Source: Aphanomyces cochlioides (lineage: Eukaryota > Oomycota > Saprolegniomycetes > Saprolegniales > Verrucalvaceae). Taken from it: 64,000 nucleotides of DNA. The notes below the pieces were generated by a model. It worked only from the letters and a program-made list of their open reading frames with translations, was not told the origin of the DNA and did not search any database. A program made the translations under genes and the position numbers. Shown here one piece after another: positions 21,171 to 32,071 of this stretch (the stretch's first letter is position 1; the number at the start of each line of letters is the position of its first letter). The stretch covers positions 744,001-808,000 of the forward strand of contig JAHQRK010000026.1 of NCBI GenBank assembly GCA_019828595.1. The letters are read 5' to 3'.

Positions 21171-23184
21171 ATTTCAACAAGCATTGGAATTCTTCCGATT
21201 GTAGTTCTTCGGTCCATGCGACGCCATCGTTGTCGATATGCACACCAGGTGTGTCCATCAATTGAATTAAGAAGACTTGTGATTCTCGAGGACATTCACA
21301 GATACAATGGATATCTATCGTGAAATCAAATTCCATCTCCATGAGACGCTGCATCGCTTCATAGTCCGTGCGCATCATACTTTGACGAAAACATGCGCGT
21401 TGAATTTCCGCTCTCGTGACTTGCGTCTTCATTTTTGCATCCAACAAAATACAAAACGCTCGCCACGTCGAGACGCGATGCGGTTTCACCAGTGCACACT
21501 CCACAACCAATTCTACCGGAATGTGGACAATCGGCAAATTCACCAGTCGCTTCAAATTGTCTTCGTTCAGTGCAAGAATTGGCTCCAGTGACTCGATTAC
21601 GAATTCAACCTCGAAACAAGATTCGAGCACTGGATTCCAAATCCCAAATAAATCATTCGCTCCATGTTTTACTTGAGAGAGTGCGCGATAAAAATCCAAA
21701 ACGTGCTGAATCAAAAAGCTCTCGTACTCGCTAGGACTGTGAGTATGCTGGAACGACTTCGCGAGGTAAATCACGATATGAAGTTGGCCATGCGCTGCTG
21801 CAGTCGTCATACACTGACTTTCAACCATCTCCACGATGTCAGGCGGCTGTGACTTCTTCCATATCTTGTGCACAAATTGAAACACTCCATCTTTTGTAAG
21901 CTTGGAGGTCATGTCAATTAGTATGTCAGCGGAAATTTCAAATCCTGGGTCGATTTCATCCATGTAGAACTTGATAGCTCGGACTCCACCACGGTGAAAG
22001 ATATCCTCGGACATGAATTGTACACCACATCGTAACAAGAGACGAATGGTTGCAATGTGGTCATTTTCAATAGCACGTTGCATGGCAGCAGCACCAAGAG
22101 GACAATGAAATACGTCAGAAGCGATACGTTCGTCAATGGAGTACTCAAAAACGAGCCGGCATGTGTGAATCTCATCGCCATCACCAAGCCATTCTTTCGC
22201 TTCGAGTCGGTCTCCATCGTGGTGATAAACTGCATAGTGTAGCATCGTCACTTGCGCTCTCCGTCGGGCATTTGGATCCTCTATCGTTGGTACCCAAGCG
22301 GATGCAAAAATTGGAATTGTTTCAGAATGCATTGCTATCGTTTGCCAAACTGTTGCATGTTGCAATCGCATCAAAATCGCCACGACATACTTTAGACAGT
22401 GCGTGGCAAGTAAATTTCGTTGGCGTTGGTCGAAAATCGGATTCCACGCATCGTACAACCACATCGCGGCATCGACAAGTCCACGACTGGTTGCGTTTGT
22501 GAAGTCGGCAGATATTCTGCGATATTCAATGTTGTCGATAAATTGTACAACTTGCTCTTGCGTCTCGATCCATCTCGCATACAATGACTGTGCAAACTCC
22601 AAATAACCAAACGATGCTGCAATGCTCCATGCCAGACTGCCTTGAGCTCGGTTTAGTTTGGGAAACATCAGTTCGAGACCGCGGAGGTTTCCAAATCTGG
22701 CGAGGTATTCCATCGTTTCTCTCGTAGTGCACAGTGGGGAATAATGCTCCAAGGTAAATTCAAAGACGGCGTCATGACTCCACGCAAGGTAAATTGGATC
22801 AAACCGAGCTGGCAATTTGTAGCCAATCTGTCGTAGATATCGTAAAGATTCAAGTCGTTGGCCTCGCACTGCAATCTGCACCAAATCCGACGACAATTCC
22901 TGCAACCCATAGTGCTCATGCAAGTATTGCAACATGTCCACACGACCAGTGTATACGCCGTGGTAAACCAGGATATACTTGAGAGACTCGTAGCAGCATA
23001 ACAAGCGAGAGATACAAGGATATCGTGCCAACCATGTGGACAATTCGACCTCAATAGCCTTGGTTTGGTGCAATATATCATGGACCCTTGAAACAAACTT
23101 GCGAAATACCATCACATCTTCATAAATGCCGGGCTGATAGTTGCTGATCCGGCGCAGAATGCCAGGCACAACTTGCGCTGCCAT
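21169..23184 (-). CDS. Family C ankyrin-like repeat protein, intact (C1)
   Basis: 671 residues, no intron, complete relative to its relatives. The start at 23184 lies about 54 nt after a core promoter on the minus strand. Residues 6-25 carry the signature VPGILRRISNYQPGIYEDVM. Worn ankyrin-like helix pairs lie near 73-91 (YHGVYTGRVDMLQYLHE), 185-206, 228-247, 366-388 (AIENDHIATIRLLLRCG) and 458-478 (TTAAAHGQLHIVIYLAKSF). A conserved HHDGDRLEAKEWLGD motif lies at 321-335 and GGVRAIKFYMDEIDPGF at 399-415. The C-terminal third (IWNPVLES..., WRAFCILLDAKMK) is specific to family C. No enzyme motif is visible; a binding or adaptor role is inference. Confidence 0.8.
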   Translation of the reverse strand: MAAQVVPGILRRISNYQPGIYEDVMVFRKFVSRVHDILHQTKAIEVELSTWLARYPCISRLLCCYESLKYILVYHGVYTGRVDMLQYLHEHYGLQELSSDLVQIAVRGQRLESLRYLRQIGYKLPARFDPIYLAWSHDAVFEFTLEHYSPLCTTRETMEYLARFGNLRGLELMFPKLNRAQGSLAWSIAASFGYLEFAQSLYARWIETQEQVVQFIDNIEYRRISADFTNATSRGLVDAAMWLYDAWNPIFDQRQRNLLATHCLKYVVAILMRLQHATVWQTIAMHSETIPIFASAWVPTIEDPNARRRAQVTMLHYAVYHHDGDRLEAKEWLGDGDEIHTCRLVFEYSIDERIASDVFHCPLGAAAMQRAIENDHIATIRLLLRCGVQFMSEDIFHRGGVRAIKFYMDEIDPGFEISADILIDMTSKLTKDGVFQFVHKIWKKSQPPDIVEMVESQCMTTAAAHGQLHIVIYLAKSFQHTHSPSEYESFLIQHVLDFYRALSQVKHGANDLFGIWNPVLESCFEVEFVIESLEPILALNEDNLKRLVNLPIVHIPVELVVECALVKPHRVSTWRAFCILLDAKMKTQVTRAEIQRACFRQSMMRTDYEAMQRLMEMEFDFTIDIHCICECPRESQVFLIQLMDTPGVHIDNDGVAWTEELQSEEFQCLLK

Positions 23185-23237
23185 CGTCGTCGTCTTGCGT
23201 TGTCAAGATGTCAAAATCGAACTTAATTGATGAAAAA

Positions 23238-23255
23238 AAGTGCAAAGTGACGTTT
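23238..23255 (-). promoter_or_regulatory. Core promoter of C1
   Basis: The minus strand reads AAACGTCACTTTGCACTT. Its TCACTTTGCACTTT core matches the oomycete Inr+FPR consensus (TCATTYYNCAWTTT) at 12 of 14 positions. The identical 18-mer lies at the same distance upstream of C3 (34789-34806). Confidence 0.6.
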
Positions 23256-23937
23256 TCGTACTGTAGGACTTGAAACTTCAAAGTGCAATTTCGCCAACTA
23301 CTGTACGATGATACCAACGACATCCATCCGCTGACCGATTTCGCACACCGATGATAGAAATTGCATCAAGAAATATATTGTCTACGAGACAAGAGGCCTG
23401 GTTTTTGCCGTAAGGCATGGAAAATCTCTGAGTGTGAATTTTTCTTCCCCCAGAGATCCCCCCACATCGCTCATGATCTACTCAACGTCGAGTCCCTCCG
23501 ATGATCACCCACTCCCAGCGATTCCCCCAGGAAAATAAGCTCGGAGCTAGTTGTAGTCGCCTTGGTTGCATGACTGCAGGAATCGCATGGCGATGTGGAC
23601 TTACCATCGTTCGCTCTCGGGCACAATCATCACTTACTTTGCCGTTGATTGCGCCGATGTGCCTGCCAACAACAGCTTGTTTAGCGGACCTCAATTCGAT
23701 TAGCTATCAGCTGGAATATGGAAAACTTGTCATATCTTGTCGGCAAACTTGCGCCGATCAGCTTTATATGAAAAACAGGTTGCAAATTCGATGCAATCGA
23801 ATATAAACGAAGGTGCTACGACACGGCTGCTGAAATCGATCTCAATAAGAGCGTGGCTGTGCCAAACCACCAACAACGTTTGCATTTGGATATTTGAGTG
23901 TTGTGTGTTCGTGCTTCGGGGATCGAATATTGAGATT
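23256..23937. other. Spacer between C1 and C2
   Basis: Divergent 5' region of C1 and C2 holding repeat R1 copy c and an ATCCCCCC run near 23456-23463. No gene seen. Confidence 0.5.
23693..23757 (+). repeat. Dispersed repeat R1, copy c
   Basis: Starts AATTCGATTAGCTATCAGCT and ends CAAACTTGCGCCGA. It matches copy b at 20980 with few changes, so the repeat flanks C1 on both sides. Confidence 0.6.
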
Positions 23938-23951
23938 GCACTTTGTCAATT
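23938..23951 (+). promoter_or_regulatory. Candidate core promoter of C2
   Basis: GCACTTTGTCAATT resembles the Inr+FPR cores of C1 and C3 and lies 37 nt before the C2 ATG at 23989. Confidence 0.4.
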
Positions 23952-23988
23952 CGATAAGTTTGATTTCGACACTTTGAATATTCGTGGG

Positions 23989-26201
23989 ATGATCCTCTTC
24001 GTCCCGAACATCCTCCATCGCATTTGCGAGTACCAACCAGGCGTGTATGAAGACGTGCTTCCTTTCCGGGTGTATCTCTCTTCCAGCACGAAGATTTCAA
24101 AAATTTCCACCTCTCCCAAGAACCTCGAAGTCCACTTATCCCAGCATTTGACAAACTTTCCAGACGTGTCGCGCCTCCTACGATGCTACGACGATCTGAA
24201 ATATATCTTGGCCTGCCATAGCTCATATGCTGGCCGCCTCGTTGTCTTGCAGTATTTGCATGCGCGCTATGATTTGCGAACATTGTCGACGGCCTTGATA
24301 CAAATTGCACTCAAGGGCCAGAGTCGTGCATCGCTGCAATACTTGCACAGTATCAGCTATGAATTACCATGGCCATTTGCACCGCTCAGTCTTACCTGGA
24401 AGAACGAAGCTGTCTTTGACTTTGTCCTGATGCATTATCGAATGCTGGCAACGACAAATCAAACGGCCAAGTATTTTGCACAATCGGGCAATCGAGATTG
24501 TCTCGAGCGATTGCTTCCGTATTTGAAAAACACACACGAAAGACTCATGTGGAACATGTTAGCTTCGTGCGGTCATTTGGACTTGGCTCAGTCGTTCTAT
24601 TGCAGATGAAGAGACAAGCAAAGTTTGCCTTTCCCAGCTATGAACATGACGGAGTTCAATTTCATTTTCCAGTATATCGTCGATGCAACAAATCACGGCT
24701 TCATTGACGCGATGCTGTGGCTTTATTATGTCTGGGAAGCAGGATTTCATCCATCGCAGCGAGAAAAGGTGGCTAATGTCTGCTTACCCCATGTACTTGC
24801 ACCAGGATCGTGGGATCACGTGTCCTCGCACTTGGGAGATTCTATCGGAAAGATTTCGTTCGACGACCTATTGCAGTCTATTTTATACTTCAAATGGCCC
24901 CAAGACGACGTGAAGGATCGAGGGTTCATTCAACAAGTTCGATTTTCCACTTTCCATGACCAATATTCAAGAAATGTTGGGGAAGCGATGGCACAGTACC
25001 CAAGAGCAATTTCAATTTTATGCTTGCATTGGCTGCCCACACTTGTTGACTTGAATGAGCGTCGGTGGATCGAAGAAGAAATGCTATGCTTTGCAGTGCT
25101 TCATCATGATGGAGAACGTCTTGAAGCCGAAGTTTGGCTCGGAGACACCGATGAGAACTATTTCAATGCAATGCAATGGCTTGTCGATGCGTACTCGATT
25201 GACGCAAGAGTCGCCCATACAGTATTTCACGGTCCCCTTGGTGCTCCCGCCATGAAGCGTGCCATCGAGAACGACCACGTCGCTACCATTCGTCTACTGC
25301 TGCGATAGGGTGCACCACTTCTTCCAGAGGTAGTGTTTACTCGAGGTGGAGTCAGAACAATCAATTTTTTATGCGTGATATTGACCCTGACTTCGTGGTA
25401 TCACCTGATATGCTATATGATATGGCGTCGACACCCACAAATGATGCAGTGTTTCGATTTATGCACGAAGCATGAAGAGCTAGAAGCCCCCTTGGAGATC
25501 TTCACACCGTTGAAAGCCAATGTGTGACGCAAGCAGCAGCAAACGGTCGAGTCAATATCATGATATATTTAGCCAAGGCGTTCAAATGTTCTCATCCTCC
25601 TAGCGAGTACGAACGATTTCTAGTCCAGCACGTGGAAGACTTTTTTCATGCGTTATTCCAAGTGCGCTATGGAGCCAATGAACTATGTTCGATTTGGAAT
25701 CCAGTGCTTGATTCTAATCTCCATGCCGTGTTTGTCGTCGAGTCTTTCAAGGCGATTCTTGCGTTAAATGAAGACAATTTGAATCGACTCGTCAGTTTAC
25801 CATGCGTCTATATTCCGGTGGAGTTGGTTGTTCAGTGTCTTTTATCCAAACCATATCGAGTCTTGACATGGCGGGCATTTTGCATTTTGTTCGATGCGAA
25901 AATGGAAGACGAGTCCTCCACGACACAAGTTCAGCAAGAATGCTTCTTTCACTGTGTCGTGAAACACGAAGACTACGAAACGATGCGGCGATTCATCGAG
26001 TTGGAGTTCGAATTGAAGGTGGATATACATTTCATGTTGATGTTCAAGCTAGAGTGGCAAATCTTCTTGGCCCAATTATTGCTCAAATGTGGGGTTTACG
26101 TTGAAAGAGAAGCGGTCGACTGGGTCAAACAACTCACACGTGCGGCATATCAGGCCATATTCGTCGACGATGTTATTCACATTCTTCGAACTTGTCATTA
26201 A
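23989..26201 (+). pseudogene. Family C ankyrin-like gene, broken copy C2
   Basis: Full-length copy with promoter and ATG (MILFVPNILHRICEYQPGVY) and the same order of blocks as C1. The frame is clean to an in-frame TGA at 24607-24609. It resumes in the same frame (MNMTEFNFIFQYIVDATNHG) to a second in-frame stop at 25306-25308 just after ATIRLLLR. A frameshift follows at the T-run near 25365, then another stop after FRFMHEA. A last frame (25524-26201, QAAANGRVNIMIYLAKAF to VDWVKQLT) carries the complete C-terminus. Two nonsense codons and at least two frame changes make it a pseudogene. Confidence 0.8.
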
Positions 26202-26364
26202 TACGTTAACAGCAAGCTTATGCAAAAGCTCTCGAAAACTTTGGTTGTCATTGCATTATCGATTGGGTGGTCGAGAAAATTCTGTTTCAGGCCTGATTGC
26301 ATTGTTGTTGCGCACTCGAGAACGATAGCATTCCAATCACTCGTCCCGATGCTTGGACATGGTT

Positions 26365-26475
26365 TTCGATTTGACAATTGATTTGGACATCTTCGCCTTT
26401 TTTGAGTCGTTGGTAAATTCATTTGAGTCAACAGCATGTCTATTTCATTGATGGTCTTCCCCAAGAATTAAAATC
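26365..26475 (+). pseudogene. Family C (C5-like) 3'-end relic
   Basis: The plus strand reads LDMVFDLTIDLDIFAFFES, matching FLDDMEFDLTNNLDLFVLFD of C5. After a gap comes TCTATTTCATTGATGGTCTT, the DNA equivalent of the C5 end (VDFIDGLL). The C5 body is missing; C2 occupies its place. The homology continues through the non-coding DNA to 26751. Confidence 0.65.
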
Positions 26476-26751
26476 TTCGCGACTATGTAGTCAAATACTA
26501 TCCTCAGTACCAAAAAGGGAAGATTAACACTTTATGAACAACATATTCACCAGCTTGCCTTCATTTATGTGTACCCACCGTGAACTGGTCGTCTCAAACT
26601 TCGTAGCATGCTCCACTTCATTCAGCCTCATACGTTTCTCGTCAGCATTTACCATTCGCAGATTGAATGCCTGCGAGCAGAGCCGACATATCGATCACAC
26701 GACATTAATGTTGTATAGTCACGTCGAGATGCTCGAATTATTGATCATATC
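26476..26751. repeat. Convergent spacer, inverted copy of 37978-38246
   Basis: This spacer aligns base by base, with many substitutions, to the reverse complement of the spacer between C4 and C5. Shared blocks include the region before CTCCAC.TC near 26610, the CGATCACA block near 26691 and the final ATTATTGATCATA. It is the original 3' flank of C3, now cut from it by the retrotransposon. Confidence 0.65.
26747..26751 (+). repeat. Target site duplication (left), ATATC
   Basis: The five bases directly before the left LTR are ATATC, repeated directly after the right LTR (32497-32501). This proves insertion as a unit. Confidence 0.9.
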
Positions 26752-27009
26752 TGATGTGGTGAAATCGTTCGTTTCATTCATATTTGCATGTCCAGTCGGT
26801 TTGGCGAAACCGACATGCCTATGTGCATGTTCAAATCTCCAACCGTCATACGATCTTTTGAAAGATTTGGAGATCTTAGGTTGTAAGGTCGATAAACAGT
26901 TTGCATTTAATGGACTTGTGTGCAGGACAGCCGTCTGTGTGCTGTGTAGCCTCAAGTGGAGCTTGTTTGCGTGTCGGTGTCAGCGCAACACCACTACGAA
27001 GACACATCA
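26752..27009 (+). repeat. Left LTR (258 bp)
   Basis: Starts TGATGTGGTG and ends CACATCA, a 7-bp terminal inverted repeat. It differs from the right LTR at 26833, 26985 and 27002 only. A small inverted repeat (GTCGGTTTGGCGAAACCGAC, 26796-26815) lies in its first quarter. Confidence 0.95.
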
Positions 27010-27068
27010 ATAAATTTATTAGTTAAGTCAAAAGCGAAGTTCAACCGACTTATCAAACTCAAGTGCCT

Positions 27069-28286
27069 ATGGCTGATTCAAGTGACCAACTCTCCGACCG
27101 AACCTTGCCTGGTCGAGCGTACTACCGCGAGGAGGCTGTAGAAGGTGGCAGTCTTGATTTGGCTGCGAGACGCCGGGAGATCGATGCTCTCGTCTACGAA
27201 GACGATGGAGTTTCCGTGGTGGACATTACTGAAATGGATGTCGATCAAGATTTGACGCTGGCACAACCCATGGGGTCACTGCTTCTACCTTCCGCGGCTC
27301 CTGATTACCCTGTTGTCATCGAGGCTCAACCTCGATTGGCCGTTCAAAGTATTGCTCTTCTGCACGAGCAAACTGCTGTGCATCAAGAAGTTCATCATCA
27401 TTACCCTCCGCCTGATGCGACAAATGTTGGTCATACTGAGCGGGATCGCTTACTTGTTGCTCAAGCTGACGAGCTTGCTCGCCAAACAATTAAGACAGAT
27501 ACGATGCAACTTGCTGGTATGGCGTTAGAACAAGAAATGAGTGTTTTACGACAAGCCCTGGAGACGGAGAGATCGCGTGCCTCTCGGGCTGAGGCAATGG
27601 TAAAAGAACTACAGGTTCGCGAAACCGAGTCGCGTCGTCAAATGGATGCTGTTTTGGACGCAAAGCAGCGTATGGAAGACATTGCCGCGGAGTTTCGACA
27701 ACGTGATGCTGAGCGTGGGCGTGTGCTCCAGAACGAGAGATTGGCGCGGAGTCTTGCGGGAGTTAAAGCCGAACCAAGCCCGAGTGCATCAACTGCTCCT
27801 TCCCCGAATTTGGACAACGGAGTACGTTTGTCGGCGCCTCTGCTGAGTGGGTTCTCGGCCCCTAAGGCCCCTCGATACGTTGGTTATACGCTTGATGCTC
27901 GCCGACAATTTGCAAAACAGTATTATGAGTATTGCAACGAATGCGCGCAAGCGGCACTATCCTTGGGTACTCGTATTGGAATCCGTCCGATTGGATCTTG
28001 TCTGGATGCCAAAGCCAAAAGGTTTGCGGCAATGATGCACTTTGGGCGAGATGCGGTATCAATTTCCAATCAAGAGTGGACTGAATATTTCCAGCATGCT
28101 CTAAACTACCATAACCCTGGCTTCGGCGATCTAGAGGCAAAGATTCGCACGACAGTCGTCATGGATGAAAAGGAACTTGATCCTGACAGATGCTATGACA
28201 AGTGGGTCTATGCATATTGGTCGTTATTGGACGAGAACAACATGATCTCGTTCCATACAAAGCATCGGCGCAGCCGCTCAAGCTAA
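27069..28286 (+). CDS. gag: Retrotransposon Gag (capsid part)
   Basis: About 405 residues from the ATG at 27069 (MADSSDQLSDRTLPG). Residues 140-230 form a coiled coil rich in Glu, Arg and Gln (ERSRASRAEAMVKELQ). The second half is the capsid-like domain (FAKQYYEYCNECAQAALSLG, MHFGRDAVSISNQEW). The frame ends at 28286, but the zinc knuckle that should follow lies in the next frame (AAAQAKQKAVKCWSC reads on from about 28265), so a one-base lesion near 28250-28265 probably cuts Gag. Structural protein of the virus-like particle. Confidence 0.8.
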   Translation: MADSSDQLSDRTLPGRAYYREEAVEGGSLDLAARRREIDALVYEDDGVSVVDITEMDVDQDLTLAQPMGSLLLPSAAPDYPVVIEAQPRLAVQSIALLHEQTAVHQEVHHHYPPPDATNVGHTERDRLLVAQADELARQTIKTDTMQLAGMALEQEMSVLRQALETERSRASRAEAMVKELQVRETESRRQMDAVLDAKQRMEDIAAEFRQRDAERGRVLQNERLARSLAGVKAEPSPSASTAPSPNLDNGVRLSAPLLSGFSAPKAPRYVGYTLDARRQFAKQYYEYCNECAQAALSLGTRIGIRPIGSCLDAKAKRFAAMMHFGRDAVSISNQEWTEYFQHALNYHNPGFGDLEAKIRTTVVMDEKELDPDRCYDKWVYAYWSLLDENNMISFHTKHRRSRSS

Positions 28287-28296
28287 GCAGAAGGCC

Positions 28297-30732
28297 GTGA
28301 AGTGTTGGAGCTGCGGTGGTCCTCACCATATTGCAAAATGTGAGTCCACATCCGATGCGGACAAAAGCACCATTCGCGCTAAGCACGCTGAGTCCAAGCG
28401 TACGAATGGTGGGTCTGGTGTTTCCTCGGACGGCAAGTCTGAATCCAAGGGTGTCGCAAGAATTGATGGCAAAGCAGAATCCAAGAAGGGATCGGTCATA
28501 TTCAAGGCTAAAGCGCTGCAATGGCCCGATTGCCCTCCCCGGGATGGCAGTTGTTGGGCCGTAGTCATTCACGGCGGCCTCGACGAGCCAGTTCCAGCGC
28601 TACTCGATTCGGGTTGTGACTCTGGTCTAGTTGTTTCACAGGGTTTGGCTGAGAGATTATCAACGACATCGAATTTGGATCTGCAGTTGACGGTGCTCCC
28701 CAACACACAAGTGATGGAAGGCTTTGGTGGGGTCCCTCTTACATTATCACGACATTTGGTGGTACCGGAGTTGGCTTTACTTGTCGGTGATACACCTATT
28801 TTGCTTACATCAGTTAGTGCATGGGTCGACGACACTGACCCTGCACTGGCTATCACGGTTGGACGGCCTATCATGAAGGTTTTGGGATATTCAACTGAAG
28901 GGCTCCTTCGAAATGCAGCGGCGTCGCCATCAGTTTATGATATGGGCCATTTGTCTGTTTTAGACCACGATACCTCTGCGTTGTGTCGAGCTCTGAGGGC
29001 TCAAAGAGCACATTTGGACGCTGAAGATGATGCGAAGGACGATTTTGATGATGACGAAGTCCTTATGACGTCGGTGAGTGTAGCATTGCAAGCAAAAATT
29101 GTGGAAGCTAAAGAGCATGGCTTATCTGAGTCTGGTTCAATCCGCCTCAGTGCCCTTTTGGCGAAGTACGACGATGTGTTTCGTTTGGACTTTTGCCAGG
29201 ACCCTCCTGTGTCGGTCGAACCACTCGAAGTCCGTTTTAAAAAGGATGCAACACCAACCACGTGCAAGGCTAGGCGGTACTCGCCTCTGCAGACCGATTT
29301 CTTGCGTACCCATTTGGGCGAACTTGTTAAGGCTGGTTTAGCCCGTCGTACAAATCGGTCGCGGTGGTGTTCGCCACCTCGCCTTGTGCCCAAGAAGGAC
29401 GGTTCGTTGCGTATGACTGTCGACACCTGAGGCCCCAATTCTCAAACCGAACCTATGGATTGGCCTATGCCCGTTCTCGAAGTCGTCTTGGCTCGATTAG
29501 CCGGGAAAACTTGTTTTTTTGCTGTAGATTGGTTCAAAGGCTACTGGCAGCTGCCTCTACATCCCGACAGCCGCGAGGCTTACACAATTATGGGCGTTGA
29601 TGAAATGGTCGAGCCTAATCGTGTCCTTATGGGTCAATCGGATGCGGTAGCCTATTGTCAATCAGTGGCACAAACAATTTATGGTGAAAAATACGGCTGT
29701 GGCATTGAAGCGTGGCTCGATGATGCTTTGGGCAGCGCCTCCTCGGAGGACGAGCTGTTGGATCTCCTCGAATGGTTGTTACGACGTGCGGAACATGTTG
29801 GGTTGAAATTAAATCCATCCAAGTGTGAGTTCTATACCCCATCAGTTGTATGGTGTGGTAAAACTATTTCATCCGAGGGAATTTCCCATGATCCCCAGCG
29901 TCTCGCAGGTCTGATTGCCCTGCAGCCACCGCAAACTGCCCATGAGCTTCAACAATTTGTTTGTGCGCTCAATTGGATGCGTCAGTCGATTCCTCACTTT
30001 ACGACCCTCGTGGCGCCTTTGATGATGCTGTTAGATGATATTTGCAAAGTAGCAGACACTCGAAAGAAGTCCAAATTAGCTCGCTACGACCTTGTCACAC
30101 ATGGTTGGGGCGAGGCACATATGCAGTCTTTTAGTGCTTGCAAAGACGCTCTGAAGAATATGGTGACGCTTGCGCATCCTGATGCTGACAAACAATTCTG
30201 CCTCTATACTGACGCCAGCCAAGATCATTGGGGCGCTGTGTTGACTCAAATTCCCAAGGATCAAATTGATTGGCCTGTCGGTGAGCAAGACCACCAGCCA
30301 CTGGCATTCTTGAGTGGTTCATTTAAAGGTGCTAGCTCGAGATGGGCAACAGTGGAGAAAGAGGCATTTGCGATCGTACAATCTTGTAAACGGCTGGATT
30401 ATTTGTTACACCGCCCCGGTGGTTTCGCCATCTATACAGATCATCGTAATCTTAGTTTCATTTTTGGAACAGATCCACAAGTCTCACAGCCTCGTTTCCT
30501 TGCTGACAAGTTGGCGCGGTGGGTTGTCATCTTATCGTGTTTCAATTATGTCATTCGCCACATCAATGGGGAAGACAATGTATGGGGAGACTTCTCGTCA
30601 CGATGGGGAAATTGTCAAAGGGCCACGAATGCCGCTGTGTGGGCAGACGAGGAGTCACAGTCTGTCCCTCGCATCAAGTGCCTTGCTCGACTACCCCTAC
30701 CAGTAATTTCACCATTGAGTGACACATTTTGA
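28297..30732 (+). pseudogene. pol: Retrotransposon Pol: knuckle, protease, RT, RNase H (one nonsense codon)
   Basis: One frame throughout. The zinc knuckle CWSCGGPHHIAKC (C-x2-C-x3-H-x4-C) is at 28303, the retropepsin-like site LLDSGCDSG at about 28600. Reverse transcriptase begins near 29220 and has KAGLARRTNRSRWCSPPRLV, VDWFKGYWQLPL and the catalytic WLDD at about 29712. RNase H follows with LYTDASQDHWGAVL and YTDHRNLSFIFG. An in-frame TGA at 29428-29430 interrupts the RT (TVDT*GPNSQTEPMDWPMP); a CGA codon would restore it. The frame ends at 30732 after PLSDTF, just before the integrase, probably through an extra T in the TTTT at 30727-30730. Confidence 0.85.
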
Positions 30733-32071
30733 GTGGCCTGCTATGAAGACAATTCAGTTGACACAAATGGAATGGCCTCGAGAAATTGCAAAATTGAAAG
30801 ATCAATTGGTTCCTGATGGTGATGGTGTCTTTCGAATTGATGGAAAAATTTGGATCCGCAATGGCGCTCTAGATCTTCAGCTATCTCTATTGGTTATTGC
30901 ACATTCAGGAACAATGGGCCATTGTGGCGGTCACGCGACGGCACAAGCATTATGCGAAGTTTTTCTATGGCGTGGCATGAATGCAGATTGCAAATCTTTT
31001 GTCGCCAATTGCCTGCATTGTTTGTGTGTGGATGGGGAGATGGTCCCGAGACCAGTAGGAGAAACATTACATGCAGTCGAGCCCAATCAATTGATTCATT
31101 GTGACTTTATGGCAGTTCAAGGAGGGTACGTTCATGTTATTGTTGACGATGCTTCGAGATTTTGCCAACTCACCTGGCATGATGGGTGCAAGGCATTCGA
31201 TGCAGTGGAAGCATTTCAATTATGGTTTGGAACTTTTGGCATTCTTCCCGTCTGGATGTCTGACCAGGGTCCGCACTACAAAAATGAGATCATGAAAGAG
31301 TTGCGTCGATTGTACGGATCAGCACACAACTTCTCTCCTGCTTATTGCCCTTGGGTCAATGGGACTGTTGAGGTTATGATGCGCTCTATCAGGAAGACCC
31401 TTAAGACTATGCTGGTGGAACTCCGTTTATCGCACGATCAAGCGCATTTTCTGCTCCCAATTGTGCAGCACGCGTTGAATCATACTCCTTGCGCAAACAA
31501 TGGTGGTATTGCACCAGTCACAGCAATGACACAATTACCTGCGGGAAATGCGCTAAGCGCATACAGGCGTGGCGAAGAAATTGTGGAAATCTCAGAGGAG
31601 ACATTAATAAATTGGCGCAAGGGAGTTTGGAGCGACCTGGCTGATGCAAGGGACAAATTACATCGCCGCTTGGTCGAAGTCGCGTCGACCAAACGTGCAA
31701 GGGAACGAGCAAGACGAAACAAAAAACCTAACGTTCGACGTGCTTATTTCGAAGTGGGCGATTATGTCTTGGTTGGGAAGGTATCAGGTGGCATTGGAAA
31801 CAAACTTGCAGTCACATGGCTTGGCCCTCGCCGGATCATTCGTTCGCACTCAGACTGGGTATTTGACGTTGAAGATCTTCGCAATGGGGTAGTCAGGCAC
31901 CATCATGTCAGCCGAATGAAGCATTACGCAGCCAAGGACGCTGCTGTGACGCAGGACTTGATGACCACATTGCCTACGTCGACGGTGGTCACGAAGTGGA
32001 AGAATTTGTTGATTGCAAATTTGATCGCTCGACGAAACAGTGGATGCTCCTGGTTAAATGGCGGGGGCTAG
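30719..32071 (+). CDS. int: Retrotransposon integrase
   Basis: Frame +1 relative to Pol, overlapping its last 14 nt. It begins HFEWPAMKTIQL, which continues the Pol sequence after the frameshift, so it is not an independent gene. The H-H-C-C zinc-binding domain (AHSGTMGHCGGHATA ... CKSFVANCLHC) lies at 30899-31024. The catalytic core is complete: Asp at 31103, Asp at 31262 and Glu at 31370, with exactly 35 residues between the last two (DD35E). A GPY/F-like module (GGIGNKLAVTWLGPRRIIR) follows near 31790-31850. The frame drifts off after about 31950; the chromodomain lies in the next frame. Confidence 0.85.
   Translation: MTHFEWPAMKTIQLTQMEWPREIAKLKDQLVPDGDGVFRIDGKIWIRNGALDLQLSLLVIAHSGTMGHCGGHATAQALCEVFLWRGMNADCKSFVANCLHCLCVDGEMVPRPVGETLHAVEPNQLIHCDFMAVQGGYVHVIVDDASRFCQLTWHDGCKAFDAVEAFQLWFGTFGILPVWMSDQGPHYKNEIMKELRRLYGSAHNFSPAYCPWVNGTVEVMMRSIRKTLKTMLVELRLSHDQAHFLLPIVQHALNHTPCANNGGIAPVTAMTQLPAGNALSAYRRGEEIVEISEETLINWRKGVWSDLADARDKLHRRLVEVASTKRARERARRNKKPNVRRAYFEVGDYVLVGKVSGGIGNKLAVTWLGPRRIIRSHSDWVFDVEDLRNGVVRHHHVSRMKHYAAKDAAVTQDLMTTLPTSTVVTKWKNLLIANLIARRNSGCSWLNGGG

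Noticed and set aside
28250..28300. Programmed frameshift between Gag and Pol
   Set aside because: The two frames do not overlap (Gag ends 28286, knuckle frame must begin earlier through a different frame) and no slippery heptamer is obvious; a simple indel fits, though comparison with other copies would decide.
29428..29430. Programmed readthrough stop in Pol
   Set aside because: It falls inside the reverse transcriptase domain, not between Gag and Pol, so a nonsense mutation is the better explanation.
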